NCBI RefSeq assembly: GCF_003596405.1
Contig: NZ_QYUR01000002.1
Location: 698,501-762,500, forward strand
Length of the DNA stretch: 64,000 nucleotides
Source: Pseudomonas cavernicola
GTDB taxonomy: Bacteria > Pseudomonadota > Gammaproteobacteria > Pseudomonadales > Pseudomonadaceae
Direction: 5' to 3'
The notes under the pieces are model-generated. The model was not told where the DNA came from. It was given only the letters and a program-made list of their open reading frames with translations, and did not search any database. Positions within the stretch are counted from its first letter, which is position 1. Each line of letters begins with the position of its first letter. Shown here in pieces: positions 1 through 9,498 of this stretch. The position numbers and the translations under genes are program-made.

Positions 1-1081
1 CCTTGTTCGGCGTTGCGCCTTTTTCCAGGGTTAGATGGCGACGCATGTCGACGATGGCATCGACGTGCTCGATCATCATCGGGCATTCCTCGACACAGGC
101 ACGGCAGGTGGTGCAGGACCACAACGTGTCGGCTTCGAGCAGGCCTTTGCCTTGCAGAAACACAATCGGCTGATGGGGATCGCCGGCATGTTCACCGACC
201 GGAATGCCCGGATAGGGACTGCCGAAATAACCTTTGTCGCTACCGCCAGCCAGGCCGACGACCATGTCCTGAATCAGCTTCTTCGGGTTCAACGGTTGGC
301 CGGCGGCAAACGCCGGGCAGGCTGCTTCGCACCTGCCGCATTGCACACAGGCGTCGAAACCGAGCAGTTGATTCCAGGTGAAGTCCTTGGGCTTTTCCAC
401 GCCCAACGGCGCCATCGGGTCGCTCAGGTCCAGCGCTTTCAGGCCAGTCGAACGGCCACCACCGAAGCGTTCGGCGCGGCGGTGCCAGGCCAAATGCAGG
501 GCGCCGGCGAAGGCGTGCTTCATCGGCCCGCCCCAGGTCATGCCGAAGAACATTTCCGACACGCCCCAGGCCACACCAAGGGCCAACACCCCGGCCAGCA
601 GCCAGCCACCGAAGTTTTCCGGAAGGATGCCAGCCACCGGCAGGGTGGCGATAAAGAAGCTCACCGAGAAGGCCATCAGGCTTTTCGGCAGCCGGCTCCA
701 TGGCCCTTTCGACAGACGAGCCGGTGGATTGCGCCGACGTTTGGCCACGAACAGCGCGCCAACGAACATCAAGGCAGTGGCCGCCAACAGGGCGAAACCG
801 AGGATGCGGTTATGCAGGCCAAAGCCATGCACGATGATCGCCAGCAGCGCCGCCAGCACGAAGCCACCAGCCGTCGCCACGTGGGTCTTGGACATGTATT
901 TGTCGCGCTCGACCACATGGTGCAAATCGACCAGGTAGCGCCTTGGCATCGCCAGCAGGCCGCCAATCAAGTCGACCTTCGAGGCTCGACCCTGATTCCA
1001 CATCAGCATGCGTTTCACTGCACCAATGACGGCCAGCGCCAGGGCGGTGAACAGCAGGATAGGGAGAATGGTGTTCAACAT
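1..1081 (-). CDS. dgcB: Dimethylglycine demethylase subunit DgcB (partial, 3' end beyond window)
   Basis: Predicted membrane-anchored iron-sulfur electron-transfer subunit that works with DgcA to demethylate dimethylglycine to sarcosine and pass electrons on, probably via the ETF proteins. I translated the minus strand from the ATG at 1081-1079; the frame stays open to the window edge (about 360 codons). The N-terminal ~200 residues contain several hydrophobic segments. Two [4Fe-4S] motifs follow: CVQCGRCEAACP at about residues 245-256 and CTTCRACVEECP at about 321-332. The gene lies about 150 bp downstream of dgcA on the same strand, as in P. aeruginosa. A C-rich repeat fills the gap. Identification rests on the motifs, the membrane/Fe-S architecture and synteny; the C-terminus cannot be judged. 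Confidence 0.93.
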   Translation of the reverse strand, partial: MLNTILPILLFTALALAVIGAVKRMLMWNQGRASKVDLIGGLLAMPRRYLVDLHHVVERDKYMSKTHVATAGGFVLAALLAIIVHGFGLHNRILGFALLAATALMFVGALFVAKRRRNPPARLSKGPWSRLPKSLMAFSVSFFIATLPVAGILPENFGGWLLAGVLALGVAWGVSEMFFGMTWGGPMKHAFAGALHLAWHRRAERFGGGRSTGLKALDLSDPMAPLGVEKPKDFTWNQLLGFDACVQCGRCEAACPAFAAGQPLNPKKLIQDMVVGLAGGSDKGYFGSPYPGIPVGEHAGDPHQPIVFLQGKGLLEADTLWSCTTCRACVEECPMMIEHVDAIVDMRRHLTLEKGATPNK

Positions 1082-1122
1082 CGTTGGTCTCCTTCGCGGG
1101 ACCTAAAAGCAGCGCCAATCCA

Positions 1123-1216
1123 GTCCCCTCTCCACTTGGGGAGAGGGTTAGGGAGAGGGCAAGGTGTGGCAGCCCTCTCCCCCGGCCCCTCTCCCTGCTT
1201 TCTATAAAAGAATGGA
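1123..1216. repeat. C-rich dispersed repeat, copy 1 (dgcA-dgcB gap)
   Basis: About 95 bp built from alternating CCCTCTCC and GGGAGAGGG blocks that can form hairpins. Related copies lie at 3889-3999 and 8273-8376, with a short remnant at 59408-59434. All three full copies sit in gaps between co-directional catabolic genes. Confidence 0.8.
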
Positions 1217-1232
1217 GGGCGAGGGGAGGTCA

Positions 1233-3293
1233 TCAGAAGTCCTTACACAGCCGTATGGCGTCATAAATCGCCGCATGGGTATTGCGCTGTGCCACGCAGT
1301 CACCGATGCGGAACAGCAGGTAACCCTCACCCGGCTCGCTCAGGCACGGCTGCGGCTTGATCGCGAACAGTGCCTCGACATCGATTTGGCCGTTGTTGCG
1401 CGAGCCGGCTTTGAGCGCGTAGTAGATTTCTTCGTCGGGGCGCACGCCGTTTTCGATGACAACCTGGTCGATCACCCGCTCTTCCTTGGCGCCGGTGTAT
1501 TCGTTCTCGAGCACCGCGACCAGCTTGTCGCCCTCGCGATAGACCTTCTCCAGCATCATGTCGCCGGTCATGATCACTTCTTTCGGGTACATGCTGCGGT
1601 AGAAGGTCGGGAACGAGGTGCCGCCGACGGCCACGCCCGGCTTGATGTCGTCGGTGACGATCTCGACCTGGGCGCCTTTGTGGGCGAGGAAGTCCGCCAC
1701 CGACACGCCGCCGAATTCGCAGATGGTGTCGTAGACCAGCACGTTCTTGCCCGGCGCGACCTTGCCGTCGAGCACGTCCCAGCTGCTGACCACCAGGCCA
1801 TCGGCAGCGCCCCAATGTTCATTCTGCTCGAGGAACGGATGCCCGCCGTTGGCCAGCACCACCACATCCGGGCGCAGGTCGAGGATGGTCGCCGCGTCGG
1901 CGGCGGTGCCCAGGCGCAGGTCGATTTTCAAACGTGCCAGCTCCAACTGGTACCAGCGGGTGATGCCGGCGATCTGGTCGCGCTGCGGCGCCTTCGACGC
2001 GGTGGTGATCTGCCCGCCGAGGGCGTCCTTCTTCTCGAACAGGGTCACGTCGTGGCCACGCTCGGCCGCCACCCGCGCAGCTTCCATCCCGGCTGGGCCA
2101 CCGCCGACCACCACCACCTTGCGTTTCACGCCGGTGGTTTTCTCGATGATGTGCGGTACGCCCATGTATTCACGGGAGGTCGCGGCGTTCTGGATGCACA
2201 GAACGTCGAGACCCTGGTACTGGCGGTCGATGCAATAGTTGGCACCGACGCACTGCTTGATCTGGTCGACCTGGCCCATCTTGATCTTGGCGATGAAGTG
2301 CGGGTCGGCGATGTGCGCGCGGGTCATGCCGACCATGTCGACATAGCCGCCTTCGAGAATGCGTTCGGCCTGGTTCGGGTCCTTGATGTTCTGCGCGTGC
2401 AGCACCGGCACCTTGACCACTTCCTTGATCCCGGCCGCCAGGTGCAGGAAGGGCTCCGGCGGGTAGCTCATGTTCGGGATGACGTTGGCCAGGGTGTTAT
2501 GGGTGTCGCAGCCGGAACCGACCACGCCGATGAAGTCGAGCATGCCGGTGTCGTCGTAGTACTTGGCGATCTGCTTCATGTCCTCATGGCTGAGGCCGTC
2601 CGGGTGGAATTCGTCGCCGCAGATGCGCATGCCGACGCAGAAGTCGTCGCCGACTTCCTTGCGCACCGCCTTCAGCACTTCCAGGCCGAACTTCATGCGG
2701 CCTTCGAAGCTGCCGCCCCATTCGTCGGTACGCTTGTTGACCCGCGGGCTCCAGAACTGGTCGATCATGTGCTGGTGCACGGCGGACAGCTCAACACCGT
2801 CCAGACCGCCCTCTTTGGCACGCCGGGCCGCCTGTGCGAAATTGCCGATCACCCGCCAGATTTCTTCCGGCTCGATGGTTTTGCAGGTGGCGCGGTGCAC
2901 CGGCTCACGGATGCCGGACGGCGACATCAGGGTCGGCCAGTTGAAACCGTCCCAGCGCGAGCGACGGCCCATGTGGGTAATCTGGATCATGATCTTGGCG
3001 CCGTGCTTGTGCATGGCGTCGGCCAGATTCTGGAAGTGCGGGATGATCCGGTCGGTGGACAGGTTCACCGAGCTCCACCACTCCTGCGGGCTGTCGATGG
3101 CCACGACTGAGGAGCCGCCGCAAATCGCCAGGCCGATACCGCCCTTGGCCTTCTCCTCGTAGTACTTGATGTAGCGCTCGGTGGTCATGCCGCCATCGGT
3201 GGCATACACCTCGGCGTGCGCGGTACTGAGGACGCGGTTGCGGATGGTCAGTTTGCCGATTTGGATCGGCTGGAACAGTGCTTCGAAAGCCAT
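1233..3293 (-). CDS. dgcA: Dimethylglycine demethylase subunit DgcA
   Basis: Catalytic flavoprotein of dimethylglycine demethylation, a step of glycine betaine catabolism. The 686-residue protein has the trimethylamine dehydrogenase / old-yellow-enzyme layout: an N-terminal FMN TIM barrel (about 1-370), then an FAD/NAD(P)-binding part with a GGGPAGMEAARVAAERGH dinucleotide fold near residue 395. The family's [4Fe-4S] loop is present at about residues 345-365, but the second cysteine of the usual CxxCxxC pattern is alanine (CVGANYC), with a further Cys 12 residues on. The start ATG (3293-3291) gives MAFEALFQPIQIGK, a typical family start. It lies 30 bp downstream of the DUF5943 gene, so the dipeptidase-DUF5943-dgcA-dgcB genes probably form one operon, presumably GbdR-activated as in P. 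aeruginosa. Confidence 0.96.
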   Translation of the reverse strand: MAFEALFQPIQIGKLTIRNRVLSTAHAEVYATDGGMTTERYIKYYEEKAKGGIGLAICGGSSVVAIDSPQEWWSSVNLSTDRIIPHFQNLADAMHKHGAKIMIQITHMGRRSRWDGFNWPTLMSPSGIREPVHRATCKTIEPEEIWRVIGNFAQAARRAKEGGLDGVELSAVHQHMIDQFWSPRVNKRTDEWGGSFEGRMKFGLEVLKAVRKEVGDDFCVGMRICGDEFHPDGLSHEDMKQIAKYYDDTGMLDFIGVVGSGCDTHNTLANVIPNMSYPPEPFLHLAAGIKEVVKVPVLHAQNIKDPNQAERILEGGYVDMVGMTRAHIADPHFIAKIKMGQVDQIKQCVGANYCIDRQYQGLDVLCIQNAATSREYMGVPHIIEKTTGVKRKVVVVGGGPAGMEAARVAAERGHDVTLFEKKDALGGQITTASKAPQRDQIAGITRWYQLELARLKIDLRLGTAADAATILDLRPDVVVLANGGHPFLEQNEHWGAADGLVVSSWDVLDGKVAPGKNVLVYDTICEFGGVSVADFLAHKGAQVEIVTDDIKPGVAVGGTSFPTFYRSMYPKEVIMTGDMMLEKVYREGDKLVAVLENEYTGAKEERVIDQVVIENGVRPDEEIYYALKAGSRNNGQIDVEALFAIKPQPCLSEPGEGYLLFRIGDCVAQRNTHAAIYDAIRLCKDF

Positions 3294-3323
3294 GACGGCA
3301 CCTCAAATAAAAAGCGGCTCGAC

Positions 3324-3854
3324 TTAAAGGGGTTTAACGACGAACAGGCCGTCGTCGTGGCCTTCTTCGGAACCGCCGTAGACCTGCTCGGCGACGGTAC
3401 GCAGCGGGCTGCCTTTAGCCGCGAGGATCTGATCCATGGCGCCGGCGAACCAGCCAGTGAACATGTAGTCGACCTTGCGCCCGACCTTGCCGTAGACGTA
3501 AACGAATGCGGAATGCTTGAGGCGTACCGAGGCGGTGCCTTTGTCGAGGTCGATGGCTTCGATCTCGAACAGCCCCCAGCCGCGTTGCGACAGTCGTTTC
3601 ATGTAGTGCTCGAACACCGCTACGCCTTGCAGGCCGTGGCATTCGGCTTCTTTCTCGCACCAGTGCCAGGCGGACTTGTAGCCGGCCTTGTAGAGGATCT
3701 CCGCATAGGCTTCGGCGCCCAGCACCTCCTCGATGCCGATGTGGTTGTTGACGAAGAAATGCCGCGGCACGTAGAGCATCGGCAGAGCGTCGGTGGTCCA
3801 GACGCCGGTTTCGCTGTCGACTTCGATGGGCAGTTGCGGGGCAGTTTTAGCCAT
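3324..3854 (-). CDS. DUF5943 protein (PA5397-like)
   Basis: A 176-residue soluble protein of unknown function, conserved between the dipeptidase and dgcA genes in pseudomonads. The frame opens further upstream into the C-rich repeat, but the residues there (arginine/glycine rich) are repeat-encoded; the ATG at 3854-3852 giving MAKTAPQLPIEVDSETGVW is the sensible start. Visible features are a Cys/His pair (ECHGLQGVAVFEHYMKRL) and a C-terminal part resembling small-molecule-binding 4-vinyl-reductase-like domains; I infer that resemblance only loosely. Operon context ties it to betaine/dimethylglycine breakdown, but I see nothing that defines a reaction. Confidence 0.85.
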   Translation of the reverse strand: MAKTAPQLPIEVDSETGVWTTDALPMLYVPRHFFVNNHIGIEEVLGAEAYAEILYKAGYKSAWHWCEKEAECHGLQGVAVFEHYMKRLSQRGWGLFEIEAIDLDKGTASVRLKHSAFVYVYGKVGRKVDYMFTGWFAGAMDQILAAKGSPLRTVAEQVYGGSEEGHDDGLFVVKPL

Positions 3855-3888
3855 GGTGTTCAAACTCCAGAATTCGGTTTGGTCATAC

Positions 3889-3999
3889 CCTCTCCCCCGG
3901 CCCCTCTCCCGCATGCGGGAGAGGGGAGCAAAGCGGCCTCGGTGCTCGCCGGGCCGTCCCCTCTCCCATTCATGGGAGAGGGCTAGGGAGAGGGGCTTT
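3889..3999. repeat. C-rich dispersed repeat, copy 2
   Basis: About 110 bp with two hairpins, CTCTCCCGCATGCGGGAGAG and CTCTCCCATTCATGGGAGAG, in the gap between the dipeptidase and DUF5943 genes. It shares its building blocks with the repeats at 1123-1216 and 8273-8376. Confidence 0.8.
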
Positions 4000-4010
4000 T
4001 AAGAGGAGGT

Positions 4011-4988
<978 letters not shown>

Positions 4989-5159
4989 CGGGCGGTCCCC
5001 TTATCTAGATAGCACTAGGAGTTCAGTGCGCCGAATCTTCTGCCGGCGCTTTGGGGCCAGCATATCCCTGGGGGATTCGCCGCTATCGCGCAAAAACGAC
5101 AGGGGAATTGTCGAAAGCGTCAAACCGACGACCTTCGGCCTCCCCGGCGTGCCTCCCAG

Positions 5160-6146
5160 CTACGGAGCGGCGCTGATCTGTAGCCCGCAGGCTTGCCGGG
5201 AGCGCTCCGACAAGCCCTGGCGATCCTGGCTTGGGCAGAAGCCGAAACGCCCGCGATAGCTGCGGGAAAAGTACGACGGCGACTCGAAGCCGCAGGCCAA
5301 CCCGACCTCCAGCACACTCAGGTCGGTTTGCCGCAGCAGTTGACGGGCCCTGTCCAGACGCAAGTTGAGGTAGAAGTTCGACGGCGTGTCTTTTAGATGC
5401 AGGCGAAACAGCCGCTCCAGCTGGCGGCGGGTCACCTGAATGCGCTCGGCCAGCTCCAGGGTGCTCAGCGGCGGCTCGGTATGCCGCTCCATTTCACCGA
5501 TCACTTGCACCAGCTTCTTGTTGTTGACGCCATAGCGCGTAGCGATCTGCAGGCGCTGGTGGTCCTGGCGCGGACGGATACGGCCGAGCACGAACTGTTC
5601 GGAGACTTGCACCGCCAACTCGGCGCCGTGGGCCTGGCCGATCAGGTCGAGCATCAGGTCGATGGACGCGGTGCCGCCGGCCGAGGTGATCCGCGTGCGG
5701 TCGATCTCGAACAATTCCTGGGTCACATCCAGGTTGGGGTAGGACTCCTGGAAGGCGCTAATCGCCTCCCAGTGCAGCGTCAGCCGATGCCCGCCGAGCA
5801 GGCCGGCTTCGGCCAGCACGAAACTGCCGGTATCGATGCCGCCGAGGGTCACGCCTTCACGGTCGAGGCGTTTGAGCCAGTGTTCCAGCGCCGGGGTATA
5901 GGCCTTGAGCGGCTCGAAACCGGCCACCACCAGCAGCGTGGCGCCACGCTTGAGCGGTTCCAGCGCGCCATCGGCGTTTATCGACATGCCATTGCTGGCC
6001 AACACCGGACCACCGTCCAGACTCAGGACATGCCAGCGGTACAGCTCGCCGCGAAAACGATTGGCCACCCGCAACGGCTCGACAGCCGAGACGAAGCCCA
6101 TCACCGAAAAACCGGGTAGCAGGAGGAACCAGAAGTCTTGGGACAT
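5160..6146 (-). CDS. cdhR: Carnitine-responsive AraC/GlxA-family regulator CdhR
   Basis: A 328-residue transcription factor with an N-terminal DJ-1/PfpI-like (GATase1) sensing domain (about 1-190) and a C-terminal AraC helix-turn-helix pair (about 220-315; LAERIQVTRRQLERLFRLHL and a second helix set ending SYFSRSYRGRFGFCPSQ). It is divergently transcribed from caiX and the carnitine genes, the arrangement of cdhR in P. aeruginosa, where CdhR activates the carnitine operon. GbdR at 14.5-15.6 kb is a paralog, so the assignment relies on position. The 205-bp intergenic region carries two GGTCGCT direct repeats 21 bp apart that could be its binding half-sites. Confidence 0.9.
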   Translation of the reverse strand: MSQDFWFLLLPGFSVMGFVSAVEPLRVANRFRGELYRWHVLSLDGGPVLASNGMSINADGALEPLKRGATLLVVAGFEPLKAYTPALEHWLKRLDREGVTLGGIDTGSFVLAEAGLLGGHRLTLHWEAISAFQESYPNLDVTQELFEIDRTRITSAGGTASIDLMLDLIGQAHGAELAVQVSEQFVLGRIRPRQDHQRLQIATRYGVNNKKLVQVIGEMERHTEPPLSTLELAERIQVTRRQLERLFRLHLKDTPSNFYLNLRLDRARQLLRQTDLSVLEVGLACGFESPSYFSRSYRGRFGFCPSQDRQGLSERSRQACGLQISAAP

Positions 6147-6218
6147 GACAGGCGCTTTCGAAAGTTGGCCAGCGTATTTGCTGGCTTACGCGAGTCGAAG
6201 CGCTTTAGCAATCCATCA

Positions 6219-6246
6219 GGTCGCTACCGTGCAAGAGCTGGTCGCT
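6219..6246 (+). promoter_or_regulatory. Candidate CdhR half-sites upstream of caiX
   Basis: GGTCGCT occurs at 6219-6225 and again at 6240-6246, a centre-to-centre spacing of 21 bp (two helical turns), which is typical for AraC-type activators. They lie about 105 bp before the caiX start in the cdhR-caiX divergent gap. Assignment to CdhR is inferred from position only. Confidence 0.4.
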
Positions 6247-6350
6247 CAGGTGCGTTTTCGGCCCCGTGACGCTGCGTAATTTGTCTACACACGGCGTCAC
6301 CCGAACGCCGCTATCCCAACAACAATGATTAGCCGTACGAGGGAGCACGC

Positions 6351-7292
6351 ATGAAAAACTTTATCCGTCATCTCAGCTGCAGTGTGCTGATGCTCAGCAG
6401 TACCGCCCTACTCGCCGCCGAACCGGCCGAGTGCCAGAAGGTTCGCATGGGCGTGGTCAACTGGACCGACGTAATCGCCACCAGCGCGGTGGCCGATGTG
6501 CTCCTGCAAGGCATGGGCTATGAGGTCAAACAGACCAGCGCCGCCCAGCAAATCGTCTTCGGCGGCCTGCGCGACGACCGCCTGGACATCTTCCTCGGCT
6601 ACTGGCAACCGGCGATGGACAAGAACATCGCGCCGTTCCTCGCCGCCAAGCAAGTCAAGGTGCTCGCCCAGCCGAGCATGAGCGACGCCCAAGCGACCCT
6701 GGCCGTACCGGACTATGTAGCTGCAGGCGGGCTGAAAACCTTCGCCGACATCGCCAAATTCAAGGACAAGCTGGGCGGCAAGATTTACGGCATCGAACCC
6801 GGCACCGGGGCGAATGCCAATATCAAAGGCATGATCGACAGCAACCAATTCGGCCTGGCCGGCTTCCAGCTGGTGGAGTCCGGCGAAGCCGGGATGCTGG
6901 CCGCCGTGCAGCGTGCGGTCAAGCGCAAGGAGTGGGTGGTGTTCGTCGGCTGGACCCCACACCCGATGAATATCAACATGCACATCACCTACCTGACCGG
7001 CAGCCAGGACGTATTCGGCGCCAATGAAGGCGCCGCCACGGTATCGGTGGTGACCGCGCCGGACTATGCCGAGCGCTGCCCCAACGTCAGCCGCCTGCTG
7101 GAAAACCTCACCTTCAAGGCCGCCCAGGAAAGCCAGATGATGGTGCCGATCATGGAGCACCAAGAGCCGCAGGACGTCGCCCGGCAATGGCTGCGCGACC
7201 ACCCGGAAGACCTGCAGCGCTGGCTGGCCGGCGTGACCACCTTCGACGGCAAGGACGCTGCGAAAAGCCTGCAACTCAGCCTTAAACCTTAA
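6351..7292 (+). CDS. caiX: Carnitine/betaine ABC transporter substrate-binding protein CaiX
   Basis: A periplasmic binding protein (OpuAC / ProX-like family, 313 residues) that captures carnitine and delivers it to the CbcWV permease/ATPase encoded at 20.1-22.2 kb. A signal peptide is evident (MKNFIRHLSCSVLMLSSTALLAAEPAE, cleavage after ALLAA). The quaternary-amine-binding family pattern is visible: VNWTDVIATSAVADVLL, DIFLGYWQPAMD and VGWTPHPMN with its aromatic residues. The ATG at 6351 follows GAGGGAG. It is the first gene of the carnitine operon and a paralog of the two cbcX genes, with no permease of its own, in agreement with the interchangeable binding proteins known for P. aeruginosa Cbc. 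Confidence 0.93.
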   Translation: MKNFIRHLSCSVLMLSSTALLAAEPAECQKVRMGVVNWTDVIATSAVADVLLQGMGYEVKQTSAAQQIVFGGLRDDRLDIFLGYWQPAMDKNIAPFLAAKQVKVLAQPSMSDAQATLAVPDYVAAGGLKTFADIAKFKDKLGGKIYGIEPGTGANANIKGMIDSNQFGLAGFQLVESGEAGMLAAVQRAVKRKEWVVFVGWTPHPMNINMHITYLTGSQDVFGANEGAATVSVVTAPDYAERCPNVSRLLENLTFKAAQESQMMVPIMEHQEPQDVARQWLRDHPEDLQRWLAGVTTFDGKDAAKSLQLSLKP

Positions 7293-7323
7293 GCCGCAAC
7301 GCTCATCCACAACCACTGCCCAG

Positions 7324-7348
7324 CCCCTCAATCCCTGCGGTTGAGGGG
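7324..7348 (+). terminator. Intercistronic hairpin between caiX and cdhC
   Basis: CCCCTCAA (7324-7331) pairs with TTGAGGGG (7341-7348) around a 9-nt loop. No T-run follows, so it is more likely an mRNA-stabilising or partial-termination hairpin than a full terminator; it would favour caiX over the downstream enzymes. Confidence 0.5.
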
Positions 7349-7379
7349 TGCAACCTGAATGCTCGAAGGAAGTACCGCC

Positions 7380-8267
7380 ATGAACCACGACGTCATCATT
7401 ACCTGCGCCCTTACCGGAGCCGGCGACACGGTTGACAAGCACCCGGCGATCCCGGTCACCCCCAAGCAGATCGCCGCCGCCGCCGTGGAAGCGGCCAAGG
7501 CCGGCGCTACCGTGGTGCACTGCCACGTGCGCAACCCCGAGACCGGCAAGTTCAGCCGCGACACCGAGCTATACCGCGAGGTGATGGAGCGCATCCGCGA
7601 CTCGGGCGTCGACATGATAGTCAACCTCACCGCCGGCATGGGCGGCGACCTGGAGATCGGCCCAGGCGAGCAACCCATGGAGTTCGGCCCGGGCACCGAC
7701 CTGATCGGCCCGATGAGCCGCCTGGCGCATGTCGAAGAGCTGTTGCCGGAAATCTGCACCCTGGACTGTGGCACCCTGAATTTCGGCGACGGCAACAGCA
7801 TCTATGTCTCCACCCCGGCGCAACTGCGCGCAGGCGCCAAACGCATCACTGAACTGGGCGTGAAAGCCGAGCTGGAAATCTTCGATACCGGCCACCTGTG
7901 GTTCGCCAAACAGATGATCAAGGAAGGCCTGCTCGACAACCCGCTGTTCCAACTGTGCCTGGGCATCCCATGGGGCGCCCCGGCGGACACCACCACCATG
8001 AAAGCCATGGTCGACAACCTGCCCGTCGGCGCCACCTGGGCCGCTTTCGGCATTGGCCGCATGCAAATGCCGATGGCCGCGCAAGCCATGCTGCTCGGCG
8101 GCAACGTACGGGTCGGCCTGGAAGACAACCTGTGGTTGGACAAAGGCGTGCCCGCGAGCAACGGCCAACTGGTCGAGCGGGTCAGCGAAATCATCAGCCG
8201 CCTCGGCGGTCGTGTGCTCACGCCCGCCGAAGGCCGCGTGAAGATGGGCCTGAAACAGCGCGCCTGA
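7380..8267 (+). CDS. cdhC: 3-dehydrocarnitine cleavage enzyme (BKACE / DUF849)
   Basis: A beta-keto acid cleavage enzyme (295 residues) that condenses 3-dehydrocarnitine with acetyl-CoA to give betainyl-CoA and acetoacetate, the second step of aerobic carnitine breakdown. The BKACE fold signatures are visible: an N-terminal [11 protein letters not shown] segment, the zinc ligand region [17 protein letters not shown] (paired His residues), VNLTAGMG, and the C-terminal [14 protein letters not shown]. The frame is open from 7359, but the ATG at 7380, preceded by GAAGGA, gives the family start [13 protein letters not shown]. It lies between caiX and cdhA in the same order as P. aeruginosa PA5388-5386. 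Confidence 0.94.
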   Translation: MNHDVIITCALTGAGDTVDKHPAIPVTPKQIAAAAVEAAKAGATVVHCHVRNPETGKFSRDTELYREVMERIRDSGVDMIVNLTAGMGGDLEIGPGEQPMEFGPGTDLIGPMSRLAHVEELLPEICTLDCGTLNFGDGNSIYVSTPAQLRAGAKRITELGVKAELEIFDTGHLWFAKQMIKEGLLDNPLFQLCLGIPWGAPADTTTMKAMVDNLPVGATWAAFGIGRMQMPMAAQAMLLGGNVRVGLEDNLWLDKGVPASNGQLVERVSEIISRLGGRVLTPAEGRVKMGLKQRA

Positions 8268-8272
8268 CGTCC

Positions 8273-8376
8273 TCCCCTCTCCCATTCATGGGAGAGGGGC
8301 CGGGGGAGAGGGACTGACTTGACGCCAAGTCGCCTGCTTTCCCGCTCCCCAACCCTCTCCCGCAAGCGGGAGAGGG
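8273..8376. repeat. C-rich dispersed repeat, copy 3 (cdhC-cdhA gap)
   Basis: Two hairpins (CTCTCCCATTCATGGGAGAG and CTCTCCCGCAAGCGGGAGAG) joined by about 60 bp, the same units as at 3889-3999 but in inverted order. It occupies nearly all of the 141-bp gap between two genes of one operon. Confidence 0.8.
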
Positions 8377-8408
8377 GGTATTCGACCTTATTGCTCAAAG
8401 GAGCCAAC

Positions 8409-9374
8409 ATGCCTTTTATCACCCAAATCAAAACCTTTGCTGCCCTCGGCAGCGGCGTTATCGGCAGCGGCTGGGTCGCCCGTGCCCTCGCTCACGGCCT
8501 CGATGTGGTCGCCTGGGACCCCGCGCCAGGGGCTGAAGCGGCTCTGCGCAGCCGCGTCGCCAACGCCTGGCCGGCGCTGGAAAAGCAGGGCTTGAAGCCC
8601 GGCGCGGCCCAGAGCCGCCTGCGCTTCGTCGCCACCATCGAGGAATGCGTACGCGACGCCGACTTCATCCAGGAAAGCGCGCCGGAACGCCTCGAATTGA
8701 AATGCGAGCTGCACGCCAAGATCAGCGCCGCCGCCAAACCCAATGCCCTGATCGGCTCCTCGACCTCAGGCCTGCTGCCGAGCGAGTTCTACGTTGACGC
8801 CACGCATCCCGAGCGTTGCGTGGTCGGCCACCCGTTCAATCCGGTGTATCTGCTGCCGCTGGTAGAAGTGGTCGGCGGCGTGAAGACCGCGCCAGAAGCG
8901 GTACAGGCGGCGATCCAGGTCTACGAATCGCTGGGCATGCGCCCGCTGCATGTACGCAAGGAAGTCCCTGGCTTTATCGCCGACCGCCTGCTCGAAGCGC
9001 TCTGGCGCGAGGCGCTGCACCTGGTCAACGACGGCGTTGCCACGACCGGCGAGATCGACGACGCGATCCGTTTCGGCGCGGGCCTGCGCTGGTCGTTCAT
9101 GGGCACCTTCCTGACCTATACCCTGGCCGGCGGCGATGCTGGAATGCGCCACTTCATGGCCCAGTTCGGCCCGGCCTTGCAGTTGCCCTGGACTTACCTG
9201 CCGGCGCCTGAACTGACCGAGGCCCTGATCGACAGCGTGGTCGAAGGCACCAGCGCGCAACAGGGCGAACGCAGCATTGCCGAGCTGGAGCGCTATCGTG
9301 ATGACTGCCTGCTGGCAGTACTCGACGCGGTGAAAGCGACCAAGGCCAAGCACGGGTTTGCGTTTGCCGAGTGA
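8409..9374 (+). CDS. cdhA: L-carnitine 3-dehydrogenase
   Basis: NAD-dependent oxidation of L-carnitine to 3-dehydrocarnitine. The 321-residue protein belongs to the 3-hydroxyacyl-CoA dehydrogenase family: a Rossmann motif [11 protein letters not shown] at residues 12-22, and the catalytic His segment [18 protein letters not shown] near residue 140, followed by the helical C-terminal domain with [18 protein letters not shown]. The open frame extends upstream through the repeat, but the ATG at 8409 has AAAGGAG just before it and gives the expected [14 protein letters not shown] start. It is flanked by cdhC and cdhB. Confidence 0.95.
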   Translation: MPFITQIKTFAALGSGVIGSGWVARALAHGLDVVAWDPAPGAEAALRSRVANAWPALEKQGLKPGAAQSRLRFVATIEECVRDADFIQESAPERLELKCELHAKISAAAKPNALIGSSTSGLLPSEFYVDATHPERCVVGHPFNPVYLLPLVEVVGGVKTAPEAVQAAIQVYESLGMRPLHVRKEVPGFIADRLLEALWREALHLVNDGVATTGEIDDAIRFGAGLRWSFMGTFLTYTLAGGDAGMRHFMAQFGPALQLPWTYLPAPELTEALIDSVVEGTSAQQGERSIAELERYRDDCLLAVLDAVKATKAKHGFAFAE

Positions 9375-9392
9375 GTGTCGGCCCACCGCAAA

Positions 9393-9466
9393 CCTGTAGG
9401 AGCGAGCTTGCTCGCGAAGCGCTGCGTGAGCCCGTTCGCGAGCAAGCTCGCTCCTACAAAAGCTAG
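9393..9466. repeat. Pseudomonas REP pair (inverted)
   Basis: TGTAGGAGCGAGCTTGCTCG at the left is mirrored by CGAGCAAGCTCGCTCCTACA at the right, the classical Pseudomonas REP sequence in a head-to-head pair, in the cdhA-cdhB gap. Related copies lie at 39703-39776 and 50910-50984. Confidence 0.9.
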
Positions 9467-9498
9467 CCCGCGCAGCAAGAAAAACAGGAGTGTTCCCC

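Noticed and set aside
1164..3110. Long plus-strand frame (648 codons) opposite dgcA
   Set aside because: It is the antisense shadow of dgcA: composition is Val/Asp/His/Arg-rich without domain signatures, while the minus strand encodes a recognisable enzyme.
5020..5140. GbdR-type tandem half-sites before the dipeptidase-dgcA-dgcB operon
   Set aside because: CGAC cores occur there, but I found no pair with the 21-bp spacing seen before the cbcX genes, so I do not mark a site although regulation by GbdR is expected.
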